Source: DAMBHY01 sp032068765 (GTDB lineage: Bacteria > Bacteroidota > Bacteroidia > Bacteroidales > Dysgonomonadaceae). Taken from it: a DNA stretch of 64,000 nt. The position numbers were made by a program, and so were the translations under genes. Below, one piece after another: positions 52,338 to 61,499 of the stretch; positions within the stretch are counted from its first letter, which is position 1, and the number at the start of each line of letters is the position of its first letter. The notes below the pieces were generated by a model. It did not search any database. It saw only the letters and a list, made by a program, of their open reading frames with translations, and had not been told where the DNA came from. The DNA is taken from the NCBI GenBank assembly GCA_032068765.1, contig DAMBHY010000003.1, positions 62,001-126,000 on the forward strand. The letters are read 5' to 3'.

Positions 52338-52832
52338 TTAAATTTGAGAATATTCTTTTTTGATATATTCCAACAATCCTTGGCAACCATCTTCTAGTAA
52401 ATCAAGTACCAATTCAAATCCTGAATCGCCGGTGTAATATGGGTCAGGAATATGATCGTAGGGATACTTTTTCAGAAATTCACGCATGCGGTGGATTTTA
52501 TTTACGTGCTCCTGAGTAACTGCGAGCGATTTGACATTGGTGTAATTGGAATCGTCCATCACTACAATTAAATCATATTTGTCAAAATCTTCTGTAATAA
52601 ATTGCTGCGCGCGGGTGCAAAAGTTATAATTCCTCTTTGCGCCATGCATACGCATACGTTTATCGGGCAAATCTCCCACATGCCAGCTTCCTGTTCCAGC
52701 AGAATCTAAGACTATTTTGCCGTCTAACCCTTCTTTTTCAACTAGAGATTTCATAATGCCTTCGGCTGCTGGAGAACGACAAATATTCCCGAGACAAACG
52801 AACATTATTCTGATGGGGTTTCCTTCTTTCAT
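52338..52832 (-). CDS. Low-molecular-weight protein-tyrosine phosphatase
   Basis: A 164-residue enzyme. The P-loop CX5R is CLGNICRSPAAEG near the N-terminus, and the general acid Asp lies in PDPYYTGD. In bacteria such enzymes dephosphorylate tyrosine kinases of capsule export, but no such gene is nearby. It overlaps the HD hydrolase gene by 4 bp. Confidence 0.93.
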   Translation of the reverse strand: MKEGNPIRIMFVCLGNICRSPAAEGIMKSLVEKEGLDGKIVLDSAGTGSWHVGDLPDKRMRMHGAKRNYNFCTRAQQFITEDFDKYDLIVVMDDSNYTNVKSLAVTQEHVNKIHRMREFLKKYPYDHIPDPYYTGDSGFELVLDLLEDGCQGLLEYIKKEYSQI

Positions 52833-54055
52833 AAGTTATAATTAAAATATGCAAAATAATATTTTTCTACTTTCTTAGCTAATAATTCAATGTTAAACAT
52901 GTCAGAAGCGGTGGAAATATCCTCGATGCGATTATCGCTGTAAAGTATGTCAATGCTTTCATCATCCAAAGTGTACATATTTGTTTCCACTTTATCTGTA
53001 GAAATCAAATACTCCGCTTCATTCTCCGACAAGTGGTACATCTTGCGAAACAAATCAATATATTCCTGATAGGTATCTTTTGTTGGCAGTGAAGTGGATA
53101 GTTTAATTTTGAAGAGATGTCTGTGAATAAGCCCTCTGCTCAACATCGAAAATACTTTGTCTGGATGTACACACCATATTTTTAATGAAGTCCAAATGTC
53201 GTTGTCATCAAGATTTATAAAATGATTTACTGCTTCCTCATTTTTAAAGTGTGATATTTGAATATCATTTTTAAGAAAATAGGTTAGGGAAGGAGGGGAG
53301 AATAAATTGTCACCATTCATCGATAAATATTTCGCTCTTCGTAAAGTATTTATGAGCATTTTTTCTGCCGCTATGGCTGTTTTGTGTAGATAAACCTGCC
53401 AATACATCAGTCGGCGTGACATCAGAAAATTTTCGATAGAATAAATGCCTTTCGACTCTACAACGAGCTGATCGTTACGCACATCCATCATCTTGATGAT
53501 TCTTTCCGAACCAATATTTCCTTCTATTACTCCAGTAAAAAAACTGTCTCTGCGTAGATAATCCAATCTGTCAACATCCAACTGACCGCTGACCAGCTGG
53601 TGGAGAAACTTTTTTTGATAATTTCCTTCGAAAATGGAAATAGCAGTGTCCAGCAACCCATCTTTCTCTTCATTAATTCTCTTCATCATAATATGAGAGA
53701 TATCTTCATGAGAAATATTATTGACAATTGTGTGTTCCAATGCGTGGGAGAATGGCCCATGACCAAGATCATGCATTAGGATTGCTGCTAATGAGCCATT
53801 GTATTCAGTATTATTAATTGCGTTGCCTTTCTGTCGAAGGTTGATAAGCGCCTCATCCATCAGGTGCATAGCACCTAACGAATGATGAAAACGCGTATGT
53901 TGAGCTCCCGGATATACATACGGTGCAAGCCCAAGTTGTTTTATTCGATTAAGTCTCTGTAAATAAGGATGTTGTATAAGGTCGTAAATAAAGTCATTCG
54001 GTATATTGATAAAACCAAAGACAGGGTCATTTATAATTTTTCGTTTTGAGGGCAC
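52829..54055 (-). CDS. HD-superfamily phosphohydrolase
   Basis: A 408-residue cytosolic protein. HD-domain ligands are visible in HTRFHHSLGAMHLM and HDLGHGPFSHALEH, followed by DVDRLDYLRRD. The family is related to dGTPases; the substrate is not established. It overlaps the phosphatase gene by 4 bp and follows pyrF by 10 bp, so these three form an operon. Confidence 0.92.
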   Translation of the reverse strand: MPSKRKIINDPVFGFINIPNDFIYDLIQHPYLQRLNRIKQLGLAPYVYPGAQHTRFHHSLGAMHLMDEALINLRQKGNAINNTEYNGSLAAILMHDLGHGPFSHALEHTIVNNISHEDISHIMMKRINEEKDGLLDTAISIFEGNYQKKFLHQLVSGQLDVDRLDYLRRDSFFTGVIEGNIGSERIIKMMDVRNDQLVVESKGIYSIENFLMSRRLMYWQVYLHKTAIAAEKMLINTLRRAKYLSMNGDNLFSPPSLTYFLKNDIQISHFKNEEAVNHFINLDDNDIWTSLKIWCVHPDKVFSMLSRGLIHRHLFKIKLSTSLPTKDTYQEYIDLFRKMYHLSENEAEYLISTDKVETNMYTLDDESIDILYSDNRIEDISTASDMFNIELLAKKVEKYYFAYFNYNL

Positions 54056-54065
54056 TATCTATTAA

Positions 54066-54899
54066 TTATATTCTTGAACAATACTTTTCAAGCATGGAAC
54101 ACATTTCTTTTTGAAGTTTCATTGCTGCGTCACGTGCTGCGTCTCCAAAAGATTCTGTTTTGTCAGCATATATGATACTTCTGGATGAATTTACTAACAG
54201 TCCGCAATCTTTGTTCATTCCATATTTACAGACTTCTTCCAAAGATCCTCCTTGTGCACCTATACCCGGAACTAAAAGGAAGTGATAAGGAACAATTTTA
54301 CGTACATCTTCTAATAATTGTCCTTGTGTTGCTCCTACAACGTACATCATCTGTTCACATGAAGCCCACTGTTGTGATGAGCGAAGCACCTTTTCAAAGA
54401 GTCTTTCACCATTTTTATCTTCTGAAAACTGGAAATCATGTGAACCTTTGTTACTTGTTAGTGCCAACAGAATTACCCATTTGTCAGGATAAATAAGGAA
54501 GGGTTTTACACTATCTTCACCCATATAAGGAGCTACAGTTACTGAATCTACCTTTATTTCATCAAAAAAAGTACGCGCATACATCTCGCTAGTATTGCCA
54601 ATATCCCCTCTTTTAGCATCTGCAATGATAAATAATTGGGGATAACGTTGACGAATATATGCAACGGTTTTCTCAAAAGCCAGCCAGCCTTTTATTCCTG
54701 CGCTTTCGTAGAAGGCTAAATTTGGTTTGTATGCTACTGTATAAGGGGCGGTTGCGTCAATTATAACTTTGTTGAAATCGTATATTGGGTCTTCTCTGTC
54801 AAGAATATGTTCGGGAATTTTCCTTAAATCAGTATCTAATCCCACACAAAGAAAGGATTTCTTTATAAAAATTTGCCGAATAAGGGCCTCTTTATTCAT
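54066..54899 (-). CDS. pyrF: Orotidine 5'-phosphate decarboxylase, type 2
   Basis: Makes UMP from OMP. The 277 residues are the longer type 2 form, with the catalytic DAKRGDIGNTSEMYA, the start CVGLDTDLRKIPEH, and LVPGIGAQGG. It lies 22 bp after prfA. The pyrK-pyrD pair at 25173 performs the earlier oxidation. Confidence 0.95.
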   Translation of the reverse strand: MNKEALIRQIFIKKSFLCVGLDTDLRKIPEHILDREDPIYDFNKVIIDATAPYTVAYKPNLAFYESAGIKGWLAFEKTVAYIRQRYPQLFIIADAKRGDIGNTSEMYARTFFDEIKVDSVTVAPYMGEDSVKPFLIYPDKWVILLALTSNKGSHDFQFSEDKNGERLFEKVLRSSQQWASCEQMMYVVGATQGQLLEDVRKIVPYHFLLVPGIGAQGGSLEEVCKYGMNKDCGLLVNSSRSIIYADKTESFGDAARDAAMKLQKEMCSMLEKYCSRI

Positions 54900-54921
54900 A
54901 TTATATTGGTGCTTTTAATAA

Positions 54922-56007
54922 CTATAACTCAGCTTCTTTCATTTTTTCAGCATTTTCAGTAATAATAAGCTGGTCTATCATATCCTGAATTTCGCCATTC
55001 ATAAAAGCTGAAAGATTATAAATAGTATAATTTATTCGATGGTCGGTTATTCTACCCTGAGGATAGTTATAAGTGCGTATTTTAGCGGATCTATCCCCAG
55101 TTGACACCATCGTCTTACGACGAGATGCGATGTCTCCCTGTCTTTTGTTTAGTTCGATATCATATAATTTAGACCGTAACATTTGCATAGCCAATTCTCT
55201 GTTAGCTAACTGGGAACGCGCTTGTTGGCACACTACAACAATTCCCGAAGGTCGATGCGTTAGCTGAACTTTTGTTTCTACTTTATTTACATTTTGGCCA
55301 CCGGCACCACTTGAACGCGCCGTATGAAAATCAATATCTGCAGGATTCAATTCAACATCAAATTCCTCAGCCTCGGGCAAAACGGCAACTGTTGAAGCTG
55401 ATGTATGAACTCTACCTTGTGTTTCTGTTTGAGGAACTCGCTGTACGCGATGTACTCCTGATTCGTATTTGAGAATACCGTAAACACCTTCTCCTGAAAC
55501 TTTAAAAATAATTTCTTTATATCCACCAACAGAGCCTTCATTAACGCTCGTTACTTCAGTTCTCCAACCTTTGCTTTCGCAATATCGTGTGTACATCTTG
55601 TACAAGTCCCCTGCAAATATGGCCGCTTCATCGCCACCTGTACCGCCTCTGATTTCCATAATCACGTTTTTATCATCTTCAGGATCAGTAGGAACAAGCA
55701 GAACTTTTATTCGTTCTTCTATCAGAGGAATTTTTTCTGTATTTATAGCCAGTTCCTCATTGGCAAGTTGTCGGATTTCATAGTCAAATTCATTCTCTAA
55801 AATAGATTTAGCTTCTGCTATACCGTCAAGCGCATTTTTATATTCATTTCGTGCGTCAACAATTTTTTGAAGATCACTATATTCTTTATTAAGCTTAACG
55901 AAGCGTTTCATGTCACTAATTACTTCAGGGTCAGTAATCAATGTACCAACTTCGTTGAAACGTGTAACTAGGTGTTCTAATTTATCCAATAGAGAGGTTT
56001 CAGCCAT
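54922..56007 (-). CDS. prfA: Peptide chain release factor 1
   Basis: Recognises UAA and UAG and triggers peptide release. The 361 residues have the codon-reading PxT motif (VPQTETQGRVHTS, residues 191-203) and the catalytic GGQ at 236-238. The ATG at 56007 is used; an upstream TTG is unlikely. It lies 24 bp after purM and 22 bp before pyrF. prmC is not adjacent. Confidence 0.97.
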   Translation of the reverse strand: MAETSLLDKLEHLVTRFNEVGTLITDPEVISDMKRFVKLNKEYSDLQKIVDARNEYKNALDGIAEAKSILENEFDYEIRQLANEELAINTEKIPLIEERIKVLLVPTDPEDDKNVIMEIRGGTGGDEAAIFAGDLYKMYTRYCESKGWRTEVTSVNEGSVGGYKEIIFKVSGEGVYGILKYESGVHRVQRVPQTETQGRVHTSASTVAVLPEAEEFDVELNPADIDFHTARSSGAGGQNVNKVETKVQLTHRPSGIVVVCQQARSQLANRELAMQMLRSKLYDIELNKRQGDIASRRKTMVSTGDRSAKIRTYNYPQGRITDHRINYTIYNLSAFMNGEIQDMIDQLIITENAEKMKEAEL

Positions 56008-56031
56008 ATATAATAACAAGATTTGAATTAA

Positions 56032-57204
56032 TTAATGATAAGTAAATTGTCCATGTGGTGAACGAATCTGAAGTTCTCTTGATTCAGATTTTTCAACTCT
56101 ACCAACAATTTGTGCATCAACATTGTAAGATTTGGATATGTCAATAATATTCTGAGCAATTCTCTCAGGCACATACAGTTCCATGCGGTGCCCCATATTG
56201 AAGACTTTGTACATTTCTTCCCATTCCGTTCCTGATTGCTGCTGAATCAATTCAAACAGCGGCGGAATTTGGAAAAAATTATCTTTAATGACACGTAATT
56301 TAGGTCGTAGAAAATGAAGAATTTTTGTTTGTGCACCACCTGAACAGTGAATAATTCCATGTATATCTTTTCTAAATTGTTTCAGAATATCCGCAATAAT
56401 TGGTGCATAAGTGCGGGTAGGGGATAAAACCAGTTTTCCTGCATCGATACCTAAACCTTTGATTTCGTCCGTTAGTTTCATTTTGCCTGAATAAATTAGA
56501 TTTTTTGTAAGTGCAGGATCATAACTTTCAGGATATTTTTTTGCTAAATAATTTGCGAAAACATCATGACGGGCTGATGTTAGACCATTGCTTCCCATAC
56601 CGCCATTGTATTTTTTTTCATAAGTTGCTTGCCCATAAGAAGATAAACCAACAATCACATCGCTTGACTGAATATTGTCGTTGTCAATTACATCAGAACG
56701 TTTCATACGGCAAGCTACTGTACTGTCTACTATTATGGTTCGCACAACATCGCCTACATCGGCCGTTTCACCGCCTGTTGGATAAATACGAACGCCCATA
56801 TCTGAAAGTTCTTCGCATAATTCGTTTGTTCCATTGATTATAGCGGAAATGATTTCTCCTGGAATGAGATTTTTGTTACGCCCAATAGTGGATGAAAGCA
56901 AGATATTATCAGTAGCACCAACACAAAGTAAATCATCAATATTCATAATGAGTGCATCCTGTGCAATTCCTTTCCAAATTGAAATATCTCCGGTTTCTCG
57001 CCAATATATATATGCTAAAGATGATTTTGTTCCGGCCCCATCAGCATGCATGATATTACAATAATCAGCGTCTCTAGCTAAATAGTCCGGAATTATTTTG
57101 CAGAATGCATTTGGGAAAATTCCTTTATCGATATATTTAATTGCATTATGAACATCTTCTTTAGATGCAGAAACTCCCCGTTGGTTGTATCTCTGGTCGC
57201 TCAT
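56032..57204 (-). CDS. purM: Phosphoribosylformylglycinamidine cyclo-ligase (AIR synthase), PurM family
   Basis: Closes the imidazole ring in purine synthesis. The 390 residues have the PurM fold words MHADGAGTKSSLAYIYW, NIDDLLCVGATD, PTGGETADVGDVV, and VVGLSSYGQATYE-like segments. It is longer than the E. coli protein by about 45 residues, as in Bacteroidota versions. Promoter-like TATCTTTG lies 24 bp upstream, and it leads the prfA-pyrF-HD-phosphatase group. Confidence 0.92.
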   Translation of the reverse strand: MSDQRYNQRGVSASKEDVHNAIKYIDKGIFPNAFCKIIPDYLARDADYCNIMHADGAGTKSSLAYIYWRETGDISIWKGIAQDALIMNIDDLLCVGATDNILLSSTIGRNKNLIPGEIISAIINGTNELCEELSDMGVRIYPTGGETADVGDVVRTIIVDSTVACRMKRSDVIDNDNIQSSDVIVGLSSYGQATYEKKYNGGMGSNGLTSARHDVFANYLAKKYPESYDPALTKNLIYSGKMKLTDEIKGLGIDAGKLVLSPTRTYAPIIADILKQFRKDIHGIIHCSGGAQTKILHFLRPKLRVIKDNFFQIPPLFELIQQQSGTEWEEMYKVFNMGHRMELYVPERIAQNIIDISKSYNVDAQIVGRVEKSESRELQIRSPHGQFTYH

Positions 57205-57227
57205 GAGTGTTATTTAAAAAAGATTTA

Positions 57228-57235
57228 CAAAGATA
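57228..57235 (-). promoter_or_regulatory. Putative -7 element of purM
   Basis: Reads TATCTTTG on the minus strand, 23 bp upstream of the ATG. Confidence 0.45.
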
Positions 57236-57332
57236 GTCAATTTTGCAATTAGTACTTAATGGAAAAATATATATTTGTTTACCATAATTACCATTATGTT
57301 TAATTTAAGTTTGTGACTTTTATATTTTGCAT

Positions 57333-57365
57333 AAAAAAACAGTGATACAAATTCTGTACCACTGT
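57333..57365 (-). terminator. Terminator of the TPR gene
   Basis: On the minus strand ACAGTGGTACA pairs with TGTATCACTGT (one G-T pair) around a short loop, followed by seven T residues. Confidence 0.85.
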
Positions 57366-57391
57366 CCTATTTTTTTAATCTTATAATTAGA

Positions 57392-58636
57392 TTACAAACC
57401 TAATTTTCCTTCAACTTCTTTAAGTTGTGCAGCTTTATCTACACCTAAGTTGCTCAAGTTGTAGTAAACATTACGTAATTTCATCAACAATGAATTAATT
57501 AATTGATCATCTTTACGAGCTTCCAACAAACTTCTGTATTTTTCTAATAAAGGCAAAGATTTTTGATAAAATTCAACTGCAGCTTTGTCGTTTGCAAGCA
57601 TTTTAGCTCTGTCAGTTGTATTTTGTTCTCTGATTTCCTGGGCTTGCAATATATAACTTACACCAAGACCTTCTAATGCGCGCTCGCAATTAGGATCAGC
57701 TTTTAGTGCTTTATTGTATTCAGCTTGTGCTGTATTGTAATCTTTTTTATCAACGAAAATAGCTGCTTTTACACTATTCAAATCACATGCGTTTGATGGA
57801 TCATTTGCAATTGCTTTATCTAAATAAGCTAATGCTTTAGCATTTTCACCTTTTTGAATGTAGCTGTTAATTAAGTTAGGGATAAAATATTTGCTTTGAG
57901 GAAATTTAGCAGCTCCTTCATTTAAACATGTGATATATTGTGCAGAATCACCAGCAGAAAGATATTCGCTTGCTAATAATTCATATAAATCACTTTCTTT
58001 ATAAGCGCTGTTAGCTATAAATGGTTCTGAAATAGCTCTTTTAATCAAGCTGATAGCACGATCATGTTTTTTATCTTGAATAGCTGTGATAATAGAGTAA
58101 TACTTTATTGTTTGATAAGTACTATCTAAATTAAAATCTTTAGATCCTTGGAACATTGGTAATGTAGGAATATTCCAATAAACTTCGAAGAATTGTGAAG
58201 CTTTTTCTAATTCTTTTTTATCGTTAAAATAAATACCACCATTTATAAAGAATGGATGATTTGCTTTTAAGATACCCATGATATCTTTTCTAACTTTATT
58301 TTTGCCTGCTGCTTGTCCTAATTCGTCTGCCTTAACGTATGGTGCATAAGATTCCATTAGTCCGTTGTACATGGCGTCTTTGTCATTAGGTTTTTGTAGC
58401 ATCTCTTTTGTGCGTTCATCATCGAAGGCTTTATTTCCGATGTCTCCTAATATTTTCCAAGCTTCCGGATCGTTTGCTGTTTCTGGATTCTCTAAAGCTT
58501 GCTTAATTAAAGTACTAGCTTCAGTCAAATCGCCGCTTTTTAATGCGCGATTAGCATCTTTTACAACATTTTTTTGAGCAAAAATACTTCCTGCGCAAAA
58601 AACTGAAGCAATTGTTAACACGTAGATTTTTTTCAT
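57392..58636 (-). CDS. Exported TPR-repeat protein
   Basis: A 414-residue protein with a signal peptide (MKKIYVLTIASVFCAGSIFAQ). After it come several TPR-like repeats, the clearest near 290-330: AKALAYLDKAIANDPSNACD, then YNTAQAEYNKALKADPNCER. No enzymatic motif is seen. Periplasmic TPR proteins usually act as scaffolds. It lies 105 bp downstream of gyrA on the same strand, a linkage common in Bacteroidales, and ends in a terminator. Confidence 0.88.
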   Translation of the reverse strand: MKKIYVLTIASVFCAGSIFAQKNVVKDANRALKSGDLTEASTLIKQALENPETANDPEAWKILGDIGNKAFDDERTKEMLQKPNDKDAMYNGLMESYAPYVKADELGQAAGKNKVRKDIMGILKANHPFFINGGIYFNDKKELEKASQFFEVYWNIPTLPMFQGSKDFNLDSTYQTIKYYSIITAIQDKKHDRAISLIKRAISEPFIANSAYKESDLYELLASEYLSAGDSAQYITCLNEGAAKFPQSKYFIPNLINSYIQKGENAKALAYLDKAIANDPSNACDLNSVKAAIFVDKKDYNTAQAEYNKALKADPNCERALEGLGVSYILQAQEIREQNTTDRAKMLANDKAAVEFYQKSLPLLEKYRSLLEARKDDQLINSLLMKLRNVYYNLSNLGVDKAAQLKEVEGKLGL

Positions 58637-58741
58637 TTTTTATTAATTTTTGTGGATTAGTTTGTCAATATTTTATTAATTAAAATAAGTATGTTGTATT
58701 TATGACTTCAAAATTAGAGAAAGTTTAATTATTCCAAAGAT

Positions 58742-61270
58742 TTAATCATTATTTTCTACTGTTTCGTCACTAATATTATCTGGCAATTCAGAATTCATAT
58801 TTTCAATTTCTTCCGTTTCGTCTTCTTGAGCATTTACCTTACAAACAGATGCAATTGTATCATTTCTTTTTTCCAGATTAATAATTCTTACACCTTGCGT
58901 TGCTCTTCCCATTTCTCTTAAATCCCCCACGTGAATTCTGATGGTGATTCCCGATTTGTTGATAATCATTAAGTCATTTGAGTCATTAACGTTTTTGATA
59001 GAAACAAGTTTTCCGGTTTTCTCTGTAATGTTGATAGTTTTAACACCTTTTCCTCCACGATTGGTAACTCTATAGTCGTCCAAAGGCGAACGTTTTCCAA
59101 ATCCCTGTTCAGAAAGAACGAGAATGTTATCCTCACTATCAGGATTTACACAAATCATACCAATCATCGAATCATCGCCTTCGTCCAACGTCATACCGAT
59201 AACCCCAGATGCTGTACGTCCCATAGCTCTGACTTTAGATTCATGAAAACGGATTGCTCTACCATTTTTATTAGCCATTAATATTTCGGAATCCCCATCA
59301 GTCAATCTCACTTCAATCACTTCATCATCCTCTCTAATGGAGATTGCATTTACTCCATTTTGACGAGGACGTGAATATGCTTCTAAAAGTGTTTTTTTGA
59401 CGATACCATTTTTCGTTCCGAAAATTACATAATGGTTATTGATATATTCTTCGTCTTCAAGTGTAAGAACTCGTATGAATGCGTTTACTTTGTCATCAGA
59501 GTCAATATTTAATAAATTTTGAATTGCTCGACCTTTAGAGTTTTTAGTTCCTTCGGGAATTTCGTAAACCCTCAACCAATAGCACTTTCCCTTCTTAGTA
59601 AAGAAAAGCATATAATTATGCATAGTTGCAGGATAAATAAATTCTACAAAATCTTCATCTCGTGTTTCAAATCCTTTAGCCCCTACTCCACCTCTGTTTT
59701 GCGTATGAAATTCTGAAAGCGGTGTGCGTTTTATGTATCCAAGATGTGAAATAGTTATAATCATTTCATCATTTGAATAAAAATCTTCAGGATTTAATTC
59801 TTCAGAAGCAAATACAATTTCAGAGCGTCTTTCGTCTCCGAATTTTTCTTTGATTTCTATCAACTCATCTTTAATTACTTGCATTCTCAGATCGAAATTA
59901 TTTAGAATTTCATTTAAATGAGAAATTAATTTTTGAATTTCATCGTATTCAGCACGCAGTTTATCTTGCTCAAGACCGGTGAGTTGACGAAGTCTCATTT
60001 CAACAATTGCACGTGCCTGAATTTCAGAAAGCGTAAAGCGTTCAATCAATTTTTGAATAGCTTCCTGAGGTGTGCTGGACGAACGTATGATTGAAATTAC
60101 TTCATCTATATTATCGGAAGCGATAATTAGCCCTTCCAAAATGTGCGCACGTTCTTCGGCTTTACGAAGTTCGTATTGTGTTCGTCTCACAACTACATCG
60201 TGACGATGTTCTACAAATAAAGATATCAAATCTTTAAGGTTCAGCATCTGTGGACGACCTTTTACCAATGCGATATTGTTAACACTGAATGAGGATTGAA
60301 GAGCTGTTAATTTATACAATTTATTCAATACAACATTCGCATTTGCATCTCTTTTAACGTCAACGACGATACGCATTCCGCGACGATCACTTTCATCATT
60401 GATGTTTGAAATACCTTCAATTTTCTTATCCGTAACCAAATCTGCAACATGTTTGATAAGTTCAGCTTTGTTTACCAGATATGGTATTTCTGAAATGATA
60501 ATTTTATCATGATTTTTTCCCGCTTCAATTTCTGCACGACCACGAATAACAATTCTTCCTCTACCAGTTTCAAACGCATCTTCTACGCCTTTGTATCCAT
60601 AGATATAGCCACCTGTTGGAAAGTCGGGAGCTTTAATGTAGTGCATTAATCCCTTGATATCTATATCGTTGTTGTCAATGTAAGCGATAATCCCGTCAAT
60701 ACACTCGCTCAGGTTGTGAGGCGCCATATTTGTAGCCATTCCCACGGCGATACCGGAAGTACCGTTAACTAACAAATTAGGTATGCGGGTCGGAAGTACA
60801 GTTGGTTCACTTAATGTATCATCAAAGTTGGGTTGGAAATCAACAGTATCTTTATCAATATCGCGAAGCATTTCTTCCGCAAGTTTATTCAAACGTGCTT
60901 CAGTGTAACGCATGGCGGCAGGACTGTCTCCATCAACACTTCCCATATTGCCCTGTCCGTCTACAAGAAGATATCGCATGCTCCATTCTTGTGCCAATCG
61001 TACCATTGCGTTGTAAACAGATGAATCACCATGTGGGTGATATTTACCGAGTACTTCTCCGACAATTCTTGCTGATTTCTTATGTGGTTTATCTGATGTG
61101 TTTCCTAGTTCGGACATTCCAAAAAGAATGCGTCTATGCACCGGTTTGAAACCATCACGCACATCAGGTAATGCTCTTGATACAATAACCGACATTGAAT
61201 AGTCAATGTAGGCTGACTTCATTTCGTCTTCGATATTAATCTTAATTATTCTGTCTTCCTGATCAATCAT
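58742..61270 (-). CDS. gyrA: DNA gyrase subunit A
   Basis: Breaks and rejoins DNA to introduce negative supercoils with GyrB. The 842 residues have the winged-helix core and catalytic Y122 (AAMRYTEARL), then the C-terminal beta-pinwheel with the gyrase word NRGGKGVKT. In the quinolone-determining region (YHPHGDSSVYNAMVR, 78-92 by count) the residue at E. coli position 87 is Asn, where E. coli has Asp; Ser83 is present. An acidic tail closes it. It is upstream of the TPR gene. Confidence 0.97.
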   Translation of the reverse strand: MIDQEDRIIKINIEDEMKSAYIDYSMSVIVSRALPDVRDGFKPVHRRILFGMSELGNTSDKPHKKSARIVGEVLGKYHPHGDSSVYNAMVRLAQEWSMRYLLVDGQGNMGSVDGDSPAAMRYTEARLNKLAEEMLRDIDKDTVDFQPNFDDTLSEPTVLPTRIPNLLVNGTSGIAVGMATNMAPHNLSECIDGIIAYIDNNDIDIKGLMHYIKAPDFPTGGYIYGYKGVEDAFETGRGRIVIRGRAEIEAGKNHDKIIISEIPYLVNKAELIKHVADLVTDKKIEGISNINDESDRRGMRIVVDVKRDANANVVLNKLYKLTALQSSFSVNNIALVKGRPQMLNLKDLISLFVEHRHDVVVRRTQYELRKAEERAHILEGLIIASDNIDEVISIIRSSSTPQEAIQKLIERFTLSEIQARAIVEMRLRQLTGLEQDKLRAEYDEIQKLISHLNEILNNFDLRMQVIKDELIEIKEKFGDERRSEIVFASEELNPEDFYSNDEMIITISHLGYIKRTPLSEFHTQNRGGVGAKGFETRDEDFVEFIYPATMHNYMLFFTKKGKCYWLRVYEIPEGTKNSKGRAIQNLLNIDSDDKVNAFIRVLTLEDEEYINNHYVIFGTKNGIVKKTLLEAYSRPRQNGVNAISIREDDEVIEVRLTDGDSEILMANKNGRAIRFHESKVRAMGRTASGVIGMTLDEGDDSMIGMICVNPDSEDNILVLSEQGFGKRSPLDDYRVTNRGGKGVKTINITEKTGKLVSIKNVNDSNDLMIINKSGITIRIHVGDLREMGRATQGVRIINLEKRNDTIASVCKVNAQEDETEEIENMNSELPDNISDETVENND

Positions 61271-61440
61271 GTTTTATTTGATTTTTCTCTATAAGTTCTT
61301 TAGTGTAAGTTTCTGAATATGAATAGCATAATTATTTCGCGACTATACTTCCAAAACAGACACTAAGATACAACTTTTTTCGTTAATTGAAAACGAATTT
61401 TCGCCCATTATCTCATTAATAATTAAGAAATATGGGATAA

Positions 61441-61473
61441 AAAAACTTCCGAAATATAATATTCCGGAAGTTT
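61441..61473 (-). terminator. Terminator of secA
   Basis: On the minus strand ACTTCCGGAATA pairs with TATTTCGGAAGT (one T-T mismatch or wobble) and is followed by seven T residues, 27 bp past the secA stop. Confidence 0.85.
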
Positions 61474-61499
61474 CATACTTAATACTTATAATTAAATAA

